Positions 6,925 through 14,297 of a stretch of DNA of 34,679 nucleotides are shown here, one piece after another. Numbering within the stretch: the first letter of the stretch is position 1; each line of letters starts with the position of its first letter. The DNA is from Klebsiella pneumoniae. GTDB lineage: Bacteria > Pseudomonadota > Gammaproteobacteria > Ga0077536. Under the pieces are notes generated by a model, which ran no database searches, was not told where the DNA came from, and was given only the letters and a program-made list of their open reading frames with translations. Where the stretch lies: NCBI GenBank assembly GCA_945876945.1, contig CAMCQE010000027.1:1-34679 (forward strand). Direction: 5' to 3'. Made by a program: the position numbers and the translations under genes.

Positions 6925-7680
6925 GTGCCAGAGTACTCAATCCGCCGCCGCGCTACCGATGCTCCCGTCTGGTCGCGAGAGGAATTCGAGCGGCAGCTGC
7001 GCGGCAAAGAGCGCTACTACCATATCCATCACCCCTTCCACATTCAGATGAACGAAGGGGGTCTCAGCCGTGAAGCCGTGCAGGGCTGGGTGACTAATCG
7101 TTTCTATTACCAGCAGTGCATTCCTATCAAAGATGCCGCCGTGCTGGCCAACTGCGAGGACCGCGACAGCCGCCGTCTCTGGATCCAGCGCATTCTCGAC
7201 CACGACGGCCTGGCGGGGGATGAAGGCGGCATCGAAGCCTGGCTGCAGCTTGGCGAAGCGGTGGGTCTGGACCGCGCCTATCTTGAGAGCGGTGACGGTG
7301 TGCTTCCCGGCGTGCGCTTCGCCGTTGATGCCTACGTCAACTTCGCCCGCCGCGCCACGTTTGAAGAAGCCGCGTGCTCCTCGCTCACCGAACTCTTCGC
7401 GCCCACCATTCACCAGCGTCGGCTGGATAACTGGCCACAGATTTATCCCTGGATCGATGAGCGCGGTTATCGCTACTTCCGCAGACGTCTGAGCGAAGCG
7501 CGGCGTGACGTCGAACACGGGCTGACGGTCTCGCTGGAGTACTTCAAAACGCGCAGCGATCAGGACTACGCGCTCAGCATCCTGCAGTTCAAACTGAACG
7601 TGCTGTGGACGATGCTGGATGCCATGTGGATGGCGTACATTGAGCACAAGCCCCCTTTCTTCAGTTGCCCCCATGAGTGA
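6925..7680 (+). CDS. pqqC: Pyrroloquinoline-quinone synthase PqqC
   Basis: A 251-residue PqqC of normal length. PqqC is a cofactor-free oxidase that performs the last ring closure and eight-electron oxidation giving PQQ. Family motifs are [42 protein letters not shown] and [13 protein letters not shown]. The start is GTG (6925) with no clear ribosome binding site; the homology begins a few residues later and there is no better start. It overlaps pqqD by eight bases. Low initiation at this GTG, with the upstream hairpin, would keep enzyme levels below the PqqA peptide. Confidence 0.97.
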   Translation: MPEYSIRRRATDAPVWSREEFERQLRGKERYYHIHHPFHIQMNEGGLSREAVQGWVTNRFYYQQCIPIKDAAVLANCEDRDSRRLWIQRILDHDGLAGDEGGIEAWLQLGEAVGLDRAYLESGDGVLPGVRFAVDAYVNFARRATFEEAACSSLTELFAPTIHQRRLDNWPQIYPWIDERGYRYFRRRLSEARRDVEHGLTVSLEYFKTRSDQDYALSILQFKLNVLWTMLDAMWMAYIEHKPPFFSCPHE

Positions 7681-7960
7681 TTTCAGTCTCAGCCTCGACA
7701 CCGTCCCCCGCATCTCGCCGATGTTCCGCTTCCAGTGGGAAGAGGCGCAGGAAAGCCATGTGCTGCTCTACCCCGAGGGCATGGTCAAGCTGTCGGGCAG
7801 CGCCGGGGAAATTCTCGGTCTCGTCGATGGCAAAACCTCGGTGGGCGGCATCATCGACGCGCTGAAGCTCAAATTCCCGGGCGCCCCCCTGGACAACGAC
7901 GTCATCAACTTTCTGGAAACCGCATATGGACAGGGCTGGCTCCGCACCGTTAACGCCTAG
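7673..7960 (+). CDS. pqqD: PqqA-binding peptide chaperone PqqD
   Basis: A 95-residue PqqD when started at the ATG at 7673 ([16 protein letters not shown]). PqqD binds PqqA and presents it to the radical SAM enzyme PqqE. The pattern [26 protein letters not shown] (quoted in pieces: [24 protein letters not shown]) and the following [16 protein letters not shown] is diagnostic, as is the C-terminal [11 protein letters not shown]. It overlaps pqqC by eight bases and pqqE by 35 bases, so the three are translated as a unit. Confidence 0.96.
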   Translation: MSDFSLSLDTVPRISPMFRFQWEEAQESHVLLYPEGMVKLSGSAGEILGLVDGKTSVGGIIDALKLKFPGAPLDNDVINFLETAYGQGWLRTVNA

Positions 7961-9065
7961 CAAGCCGCTGTGGCTGCTGGCGGAACTGACCTATCGCTGT
8001 CCGCTGCAGTGTCCCTACTGTTCCAACCCGCTCGATATCGCCAAATACAAGGACGAACTCAGCACCGAACAGTGGATTAGCGTGCTGCAGCAGGCGCGCA
8101 AGATGGGCGCGGCGCAGCTGGGCTTCTCAGGCGGGGAGCCGCTGGTGCGGCAAGATTTAGAGATCTTGATCGCCGAGGCGCGCCGGCTGGGCTACTACAG
8201 CAATCTCATCACCTCCGGCGTCGGCATGAACGAAGATCGGGTCGCCGCTTTCAAGGAGGCGGGGCTCGATCACATTCAAATCAGCTTTCAGGCCAGCGAC
8301 GAGGAACTGAACAACTATCTCGGCGGCTCGGATTCCTTCCGCCATAAATACGAGATGGCACGGGTGGTCAAAAAACACGACTACCCGATGGTCCTCAACA
8401 TCGTGATCCACCGCCAGAACATCGACCAGATCGAAGACATCATCAAAATGACGATCGATCTGCAGGCGGATTACGTCGAGCTTGCCAGCACCCAGTATTA
8501 CGGCTGGTCGAAACTGAACGAGGCTGGGCTTTTGCCCACCCGCGAGCAACTCGCCCGCGCCGAACGCATCGCCCACGACTACCAGGACCGCATGAAGGGG
8601 AAAATGAAAATCCTCTACGTGGTGCCGGACTACTACGAAACGCGCCCCAAGGCCTGCATGAACGGCTGGGGCTCGATCTTCCTCACCATCGCGCCGGACG
8701 GCTCGGCGCTGCCCTGCCATGCCGCACGCCAGCTGCCCGGCATGAGCTTTCCCAACGTCAAAGACACTTCCATCGCAAGCATCTGGAACGAGTCGAACGC
8801 GTTTATGCGCTTTCGCGGCGATGACTGGATGCAGGAGCCCTGCAGGAGTTGCCCGGAGAAGGGCAAGGATTTCGGCGGCTGTCGGTGCCAGGCCTTCATG
8901 CTGACCGGAGACGCCACGAACGCCGATCCGGTGTGCGGCAAGTCAGACCATCACGCGGCGCTGGTGGCCGAAGTTAACCGCCTGACGGCGCTGTCGCTCG
9001 CAGAGGTGAAAGCCAAACCTCTCGTCTTCCGCAATCTCAAAAATTCGCGCGAACTGGTCCCCTAA
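7926..9065 (+). CDS. pqqE: PqqA peptide cyclase PqqE (radical SAM)
   Basis: A 379-residue radical SAM-SPASM enzyme. It joins the glutamate and tyrosine of PqqA by a carbon-carbon bond, the first committed step of PQQ synthesis. The radical SAM triad is CPLQCPYC near residue 21, and [13 protein letters not shown] is the SAM-contacting motif near residue 62. The C-terminal SPASM region has many cysteines, including [20 protein letters not shown], for two auxiliary iron-sulfur clusters. The ATG lies 35 bases inside pqqD; no later start precedes [13 protein letters not shown], so this overlap appears genuine. The gene ends the operon and converges with the CNB-EAL gene 21 bases away. Confidence 0.97.
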   Translation: MDRAGSAPLTPSKPLWLLAELTYRCPLQCPYCSNPLDIAKYKDELSTEQWISVLQQARKMGAAQLGFSGGEPLVRQDLEILIAEARRLGYYSNLITSGVGMNEDRVAAFKEAGLDHIQISFQASDEELNNYLGGSDSFRHKYEMARVVKKHDYPMVLNIVIHRQNIDQIEDIIKMTIDLQADYVELASTQYYGWSKLNEAGLLPTREQLARAERIAHDYQDRMKGKMKILYVVPDYYETRPKACMNGWGSIFLTIAPDGSALPCHAARQLPGMSFPNVKDTSIASIWNESNAFMRFRGDDWMQEPCRSCPEKGKDFGGCRCQAFMLTGDATNADPVCGKSDHHAALVAEVNRLTALSLAEVKAKPLVFRNLKNSRELVP

Positions 9066-9086
9066 GCAAGGGGTTTATCGGGCGCT

Positions 9087-10313
9087 TCACGCCTGACGCG
9101 CCGCGTACCATTCCTTGAGCCCGGGCACGCTCATCGGGCGCGCAAAGTAGTATCCCTGCGCGTAGACACAGCCCATTTCCGCCAACAGTTCTGCGGTCTG
9201 CTCGTCTTCAATTCCCTCGGCCACGGTACTCATCCCGAGTCGCGCCGAGAGTTCAATCGTTGACTGAATAATCTGCTTGCTGCGCTCCGCTTGATGCATC
9301 TTGTCCACGAAGGACTTGTCTATCTTCAGACAGGAAAACGGCAGGCTCTGCAGATAATCCAGACCGCCGTAGCCCTTCCCGAAATCGTCCAGCGCAATCC
9401 CGACGCCGAGCCCCCGCAGGCGGTGGATCACTTCAGACACCACATCAACGTTACTGATAATGACGGTTTCCGTGAGCTCGATCCGGAACTCCTGCGGTGC
9501 CGTGTGGTGGGTGTTCAAACTCTGGGCAATACGCTCGAAAGCGTCTGTTTTGCAAAATTCCGGGGCTGACAGATTGATGCTCATAAAGGGCGTCGCGCCA
9601 TCGACGGCGCCATCGCATAAGGGCTTCAGCATTGGCCAATCGGTCAGCGCCTGCTGCACCACAAATTCGCCAATGCGGTGAATCAGATCGGTTTTCTCGG
9701 CCAGCGGAATAAATTCGTCCGGGCGCACCATGCCCAGCGTCGGGTGGCGCCAGCGAATCAGGGCTTCGAACCCCGCAAGGCGCCGATTCTTCAAACTGAC
9801 GATGGGCTGATAGTGGAGTTCGAGCTGGCCCTCGGCAATCGCGTTGACCAGATTGGTGGCCAAGGTCAGCATGCGGGTCGCTTCGTGTTTCAGTTTGTCC
9901 GCAAGATCCGGCGTTTCCCCGGTCTTTACGGCCAAGGCCAGGAGTTCGCTCAAGGTCCGCGCCTCTCCGGGCGCGCCGCTGGCAGCGCGCCGCACATGCT
10001 CCAGGAGGATGCGCACAATGTATTGAACCACCGGCTCGGCCTTGGCGAGCAGGCTCTCCAGCTGTGAGCGCTGGATCGCGACCAGGCGGGTGGCGGCCAA
10101 TGTGCGGACCGTCGCGGTCCGCGTGCCACCATCCAACAACGCGACTTCACCAAACAAGGCGCCCGGCCCCAGCATATTGATGCGCTCGAATTCGCCGTCC
10201 TTCTCGATCAGGATTTCAACCGCACCTCTCTCGATGACGTAGGCAGCGGTCGCCTCGTCCCCTCTGTGGAACACAATCTCACCGGCCTCAAACCCTCTGA
10301 AATCAAGCGACAT
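9087..10313 (-). CDS. Cyclic-nucleotide-binding domain fused to EAL phosphodiesterase
   Basis: About 408 residues. The N-terminal 110 residues form a CRP-like cyclic-nucleotide-binding domain with GEIVFHRGDEATAAYVIERG and the phosphate-binding cassette FGEVALLDGGTRTATV, including its Glu and Arg. After a helical linker comes an EAL domain, which cleaves cyclic di-GMP: FEALIRW, INLSAPEF, ELTET, DDFGKGYGGLDYL, LKIDKSFV, AEGIED and QGYYFARPM keep the metal- and substrate-binding residues, so activity is expected. There is no GGDEF domain and no membrane segment, so it is probably cytoplasmic. I chose the ATG at 10313 because AGGAG lies nine bases upstream; an in-frame ATG at 10343 is possible. 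The protein would couple cNMP sensing to c-di-GMP turnover. Confidence 0.92.
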   Translation of the reverse strand: MSLDFRGFEAGEIVFHRGDEATAAYVIERGAVEILIEKDGEFERINMLGPGALFGEVALLDGGTRTATVRTLAATRLVAIQRSQLESLLAKAEPVVQYIVRILLEHVRRAASGAPGEARTLSELLALAVKTGETPDLADKLKHEATRMLTLATNLVNAIAEGQLELHYQPIVSLKNRRLAGFEALIRWRHPTLGMVRPDEFIPLAEKTDLIHRIGEFVVQQALTDWPMLKPLCDGAVDGATPFMSINLSAPEFCKTDAFERIAQSLNTHHTAPQEFRIELTETVIISNVDVVSEVIHRLRGLGVGIALDDFGKGYGGLDYLQSLPFSCLKIDKSFVDKMHQAERSKQIIQSTIELSARLGMSTVAEGIEDEQTAELLAEMGCVYAQGYYFARPMSVPGLKEWYAARQA

Positions 10314-10404
10314 CGAAAACAACTCCTGATCTGAAATGGGCATGGATCAAGCGGCACCTGCCCGGGAGTAACACACTGACTGCGTGCCTTCGCATCACGC
10401 CGGT

Positions 10405-11250
10405 TCAGCCCGCTATCGCACCAATCGCCCAGGCGACCTCAGCGGCCTGTCGGTTGGGGCGAACATCGTGCACGCGAAAGACCCTCACACCCGCGGCAAC
10501 CCCCAGCGCGGTGGTCGCGCAGGTTGCGCCCATCAAATCCGTTGGCGAGGTCTCGCGGCAAATGGCCCCCATAAAGCGCTTGCGGCTCGTGCCCAGCAAG
10601 ACCGGGTAACCGGTAGCGACGAATTGCGGCAAGCCGGCCAGCAGCAGGAGATTGTGTTCGCGCGTTTTGCCAAAGCCAATGCCCGGGTCAATTAAAATGC
10701 TGTGGCGGGCGACGCCGGCCGCTTCAGCCGCGCGGGCAGCGGCCAGTAATCCCGCCAGCACCTCAGCCACCACGTCTTGATACGTTGGCGCCACCTGCAT
10801 GCTCTCAGGCTCGCCTTGCATATGCATTAAAACGAGCGCGGCGCTTTCACGGGCGGCGAGTTGCAGCAAACGCGGGTCGCGTCCGCCCGACACGTCGTTG
10901 ATGAGCTGCGCACCGGCCGACAGGGCGGCGGCCGCCACGGTGGAGGAACGCGTATCAATCGACAGCACCACGTGGGCGGGGAGTTGCTTGCGCAAGACCT
11001 CCAGCACCGGCAACACCCTGCGGCACTGTTCCTCGTCACTTACCGCCTGCGCGCCCGGCCGGGTGGACTCGCCCCCGATATCGATGATGCTGGCGCCCTC
11101 TTCCACCATCTCCGCCGCACGGCCAAGCGCCGCGTCCACCGCGAGATGGCGACCGCCGTCAGAGAAGCTGTCGGGCGTGACGTTGAGAACGCCCATCACA
11201 GACGGCGGGCAATGCGGATCGCGCAGTTGGTCCAGCCAGGATTCAAGCAT
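10405..11250 (-). CDS. folP: Dihydropteroate synthase FolP
   Basis: About 281 residues, full length. It joins p-aminobenzoate to dihydropterin pyrophosphate in folate synthesis. All signature blocks are present: VMGVLNVTPDSFSDGG, IIDIGGESTRPGA, INDVSGG, LMHMQGEPESMQ, IDPGIGFGKT, LLGTSRKRFMG and FRVHDV. The ATG at 11250 is preferred; a TTG two codons upstream is also in frame. It overlaps the end of the upstream hydrolase gene by eight bases. The neighbours are not the usual ftsH-glmM pair, so the gene has been relocated. A second folP may exist elsewhere, and its product may feed methanopterin or folate pools, which cannot be told from sequence. Confidence 0.95.
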   Translation of the reverse strand: MLESWLDQLRDPHCPPSVMGVLNVTPDSFSDGGRHLAVDAALGRAAEMVEEGASIIDIGGESTRPGAQAVSDEEQCRRVLPVLEVLRKQLPAHVVLSIDTRSSTVAAAALSAGAQLINDVSGGRDPRLLQLAARESAALVLMHMQGEPESMQVAPTYQDVVAEVLAGLLAAARAAEAAGVARHSILIDPGIGFGKTREHNLLLLAGLPQFVATGYPVLLGTSRKRFMGAICRETSPTDLMGATCATTALGVAAGVRVFRVHDVRPNRQAAEVAWAIGAIAG

Positions 11251-12211
11251 GGCCAAGTAACTCCCCGGCGACCCAGTCTGCCGCCCGTAGCAAAGCGTCC
11301 GTCATCAAGGGCTCGCCCGAGAGATGGCCGGCGGTGCGCAATATTTCGAGGCGTGATCCGGGTATGGCCCGGTGCACGGCGAACGAGGCCTCGGGCGCGC
11401 ACGTGAGGTCGCGCTGCCCATGCACAATGTAGGTGGGCACCTGCGGCAAGCGATGCGCCTCCGCCAACAATTGGTTTTCCTGCAGAAAATAGCGATTCAC
11501 GGCGTAATGCAGTTCGATGCGTGCCTTGCCGAGGAGAATGTCTGAGGGGCCTTCCGGCTCGCTCTCCATCTGGTTGAAGGAATACATGACCACCTCTCCC
11601 GACCATGCCATCCAGGCGCGGGCGGCCGCCAGTGCACGCGCCTCATCCGGTCCAAACAGGCATTCATGCAGATAGCCCGCGATGTCCGCCGGATGGCCCA
11701 ATTCATCGTTAAGCCGCGCCCAGGCCACCGGCAACATGCGGGCGGCGCCGGCATGAAGAAACCATTCCCAATCCACGGGTCGGGCCAGAAAACAGCCGCG
11801 CAATACGATTCCCCGCACGCGCTCGGGATGCTGTTCGGCGTAGGCGAGCGCCAAGGCGACTCCCCAGGATCCGGCAAACAAGACCCAGGCGTCGATTCCG
11901 AGATGTTCCCGCAGGCGCTCCAGATCGGCGACCAGCGCTTGCGTCGTGTTGTGCGCCGTGGCGCCGAAAGGCCGCGAGCGACCGGCGCCGCGCTGGTCAA
12001 AGATCACCGAACGGTAGCGCGCCGGATCAAAAAACTGTCGATGACTGGGCTTACACCCGCCGCCCGGCCCACCGTGGAGAAACACCACCGGCAAGCCGTC
12101 TGCGGGCCCGGCATCTTCAAAGTAAATTTCGTGGCCATCCCCAACAGGCAACCACTCGGCAAGGCGTGGTTCGGTCGCGGGGTATAGTTTTCGGAGTGCG
12201 GTGTCGGCCAT
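11243..12211 (-). CDS. pip: Proline iminopeptidase-like alpha/beta hydrolase
   Basis: A 322-residue alpha/beta hydrolase matching prolyl aminopeptidases, which remove N-terminal proline from peptides in the cytoplasm. HGGPGGG near residue 46 (oxyanion region), FDQRGAGRS near residue 71, WEWFLHAGA and MYSFNQMESEPEG (cap domain) are typical. The catalytic Ser115 lies in FAGSWGVALALAYA, whereas the family usually has GGSWGSTLALAYA, so one flanking glycine and one serine differ. Asp in VHGQRDLTC and His in TAGHLSGEP complete the triad. A GGGAG lies eleven bases before the ATG. The gene is coupled to folP by an eight-base overlap. Confidence 0.88.
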   Translation of the reverse strand: MADTALRKLYPATEPRLAEWLPVGDGHEIYFEDAGPADGLPVVFLHGGPGGGCKPSHRQFFDPARYRSVIFDQRGAGRSRPFGATAHNTTQALVADLERLREHLGIDAWVLFAGSWGVALALAYAEQHPERVRGIVLRGCFLARPVDWEWFLHAGAARMLPVAWARLNDELGHPADIAGYLHECLFGPDEARALAAARAWMAWSGEVVMYSFNQMESEPEGPSDILLGKARIELHYAVNRYFLQENQLLAEAHRLPQVPTYIVHGQRDLTCAPEASFAVHRAIPGSRLEILRTAGHLSGEPLMTDALLRAADWVAGELLGHA

Positions 12212-12379
12212 AAATCACAGTTCTCCCGGAGCGGTGCGCGTGCATGATTGTATTCCGCTTCGGTGATGCGTTTTCTGGTTTTAATCGCGCCCAAGGACGC
12301 GAGGTGCGCTGCTGGTGATCATTGGGTCGCCGAGTGAGCGGACCAACGCAAGGCCCCATCGGGGTCGCAACGTTTGACC

Positions 12380-12676
12380 CTAGCCGCCGCCCTGCTGCAG
12401 CGAGCGCTCGTAGTGGGTGATGAAGGCCGCCAAGGTCTCTGGCGGCCATTGCAGGAAGATGAAGGTGAGCGGCGTGGAAATGATCCGCAGTGAGCCCAAC
12501 TGTCGCACCGACTCCTCACCCAGTGAGATTTGAAGCGAGCGCCCGTCCGGGTATGCCGCGTGATACACAAGACCGGACCACTCAAGGCTGACCTCACCGC
12601 TGAAGAGTCGTGGCAGCAAGCGTCGGAGATCACTATGGCTGAGCGATTGCAGGCGCTCGATGCGGGTTTCAGTCAT
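12380..12676 (-). CDS. Unknown 98-residue protein ending in Gly-Gly-Gly, aldehyde oxidoreductase operon
   Basis: I do not recognise this protein. It begins with a charged helix (RIERLQSLSHSDLRRLLPRL), continues with beta-like segments (SLEWSGLVYHAAY, RSLQISLGEE) and ends with a helix and the tail SLQQGGG just before TAG. It follows the MoaD-like gene by 18 bases on the same strand as the last gene of the aldehyde oxidoreductase operon. A terminal Gly-Gly is the reactive end of sulfur carriers such as MoaD and ThiS, but the rest does not look like a beta-grasp protein. It could be a maturation factor for the tungsten enzyme. Its ribosome binding site is weak. Confidence 0.7.
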   Translation of the reverse strand: MTETRIERLQSLSHSDLRRLLPRLFSGEVSLEWSGLVYHAAYPDGRSLQISLGEESVRQLGSLRIISTPLTFIFLQWPPETLAAFITHYERSLQQGGG

Positions 12677-12694
12677 CCGCCAGCCGGGTTATCG

Positions 12695-12946
12695 CTAGCC
12701 GCCCGCAACGGGTGGCCAGGCGGCAATCACATCCCCTTCAGAGAGGGCCAGCGTGCCGCGCTGGTCGGGCGCCACATACACGCCGTTCACCAATAGCAGA
12801 TGGGCCCGCGCATGCGGCACATGGCAGGTATCGAGCAGTTGGTGGGGCGTTGGCGCGAGAGGAAACTCCAGCGCAATCTGATTGTCGCGCGCGCTCGCGG
12901 GGAGATACTCCGCGAGCGACGCGTACAGCTTTAGCGTGAGGCGCAT
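12695..12946 (-). CDS. MoaD/ThiS-type sulfur carrier of the aldehyde oxidoreductase operon (AorD-like)
   Basis: An 83-residue beta-grasp protein starting MRLTLKLYASLAEYLP and ending VIAAWPPVAGG with a free terminal Gly-Gly. MoaD-like proteins pass sulfur to the pterin cofactor. It lies nine bases after the FAD subunit gene, matching the aorABCDE arrangement of Aromatoleum, where aorD encodes a MoaD/ThiS-like protein. It is the second MoaD in the window and, unlike the one at 3985-4242, has a canonical C-terminus. It may be specific for the tungsten cofactor or may replace the tailed MoaD. Confidence 0.88.
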   Translation of the reverse strand: MRLTLKLYASLAEYLPASARDNQIALEFPLAPTPHQLLDTCHVPHARAHLLLVNGVYVAPDQRGTLALSEGDVIAAWPPVAGG

Positions 12947-12955
12947 GCGCCTCCG

Positions 12956-14227
12956 TTACTTCAGCAGCGCGGCATTGAAGCCGACGGCCTGAGTGCTCGC
13001 GAGATAGGCTTCCATCACGCGGGTAGGGTCTTCGAGCAGATGGTCCTTCCACTTCCCGAGGCGGGTCTTGGTCTGGATCAGGCCGCGCAGCACGCCCACG
13101 TGTTGCGTCATGCCAAGGCTCGTCGCGCCCACCAGCACATCACCGTCGAACTGGAGATTCAAATAGCGATAACGCTCGCGGTTGAGCAACTCGGCGCTGT
13201 CGCCGCCTTCCTTGCCCATCCACAGGCCGAACGAACTGGAGATAAGCCCCAGCGTGTCCAGCACGTTCATGTTCACGCTGCCCCGATGCACCGCGCCCTT
13301 CTGACCCACCATATTGCGGGCGGCCAGTTGCGCGTGCTCGGTAGCCGTCGGCTGAATAGCCTGCACCGCAGACTCTCCGGTAGAGAAGTCCCGGCCTTCG
13401 GCGACGTCGCCGGCGGCAAAGATATCGGGGTCATTGGTCTGCATGTGGCGATTGATCAGAATCCCCTGCTTGATCTCGATGCCGGTGCCTTCAAGAAAGC
13501 CGATGTTCGGTCGCACGCCGGTCGCCGAGACGATGAGGTCGACTTCCAGCGTTTGCCCGGTGCTTAAGGCCGCTTGCAGCGCGTGCTGCGTGCCCTTGGT
13601 GATGCCGGTGACGCGGGTCGAGGTATGCACCGTCACGCCGCGCGACTGGCACCAGTCTTTAATCATGTTGCCGGCGGTGTCGTTCATCATGCGCGGCACC
13701 ATCCGGTCTTCCATTTCGACGACCGTCAGTTCGGCGCCGCTCTGGGCCAGGGCTTCCAGAATGATGCAACCGATAAAGCCGGCCCCCATCAACAGCACCT
13801 TGGCGCCCGGCACCGCACGAGAGGCGATATTGCGCGCATCGGCCAGGGTCCAGCAGGAGAAGATCCCCGGCAGGTCCATGCCAGGAATCGGCGGCGCCAC
13901 CGGGCGCGAACCCGTGGCCAGCAGGAGTTTGTCGTAAGCCAGCGTTTCACCGCCGGCGAGGCTCACCTGTTTCTTGCTACGGTCAATCGCGGTCACCCGG
14001 TCCTGCCGAACGGTGATGTTCTGCTTGGCGAAATGATCGGCGGTTTTGCGCAGATGCGTGCCCTCTTCCGCAATTTGCTTGATCAGAAAATAGGGCAAGG
14101 CCATGCGCGAATAAGGGGCTTCGGGTTCTTCGCCCACCAGCACGATTTCGGCATCGGGCTGAAGTTTACGGAGGGTTTCAACCGCGACCACGCCGGCTGG
14201 GCCGGCGCCTACAACGATGTGCTTCAT
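12956..14227 (-). CDS. aorC: Aldehyde oxidoreductase FAD/NAD(P)-binding subunit (AorC-like)
   Basis: A 423-residue FAD-dependent pyridine-nucleotide-disulfide reductase. The ATG at 14227 is chosen because AGGAG lies seven bases upstream and the FAD-binding HIVVGAGPAGVVAVE begins at once; the longer frame to 14341 adds non-homologous sequence. A second Rossmann motif, LLMGAGFIGCIILEAL, binds NAD(H), and FAAGDVAEG is the FAD-contact signature. There is no redox-active CxxxxC disulfide, so it resembles NADH oxidase-like or ferredoxin-reductase-like proteins. In Aromatoleum the equivalent subunit passes electrons from the polyferredoxin to NAD. The gene follows the large subunit by about 70 bases. 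Confidence 0.9.
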   Translation of the reverse strand: MKHIVVGAGPAGVVAVETLRKLQPDAEIVLVGEEPEAPYSRMALPYFLIKQIAEEGTHLRKTADHFAKQNITVRQDRVTAIDRSKKQVSLAGGETLAYDKLLLATGSRPVAPPIPGMDLPGIFSCWTLADARNIASRAVPGAKVLLMGAGFIGCIILEALAQSGAELTVVEMEDRMVPRMMNDTAGNMIKDWCQSRGVTVHTSTRVTGITKGTQHALQAALSTGQTLEVDLIVSATGVRPNIGFLEGTGIEIKQGILINRHMQTNDPDIFAAGDVAEGRDFSTGESAVQAIQPTATEHAQLAARNMVGQKGAVHRGSVNMNVLDTLGLISSSFGLWMGKEGGDSAELLNRERYRYLNLQFDGDVLVGATSLGMTQHVGVLRGLIQTKTRLGKWKDHLLEDPTRVMEAYLASTQAVGFNAALLK

Positions 14228-14297
14228 AGAGGCTTCTCCTGCCGGTCGCGGCTGGCGACCGGTTGGCATTGAGTGTCTGACTACAACGAATGAACGA

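Noticed and set aside
12340-12379. Weak stem (CCCC/GGGG) after the last gene of the aldehyde oxidoreductase operon
   Set aside because: Only four good pairs around a three-base loop, with no T-run; not enough for a terminator call.
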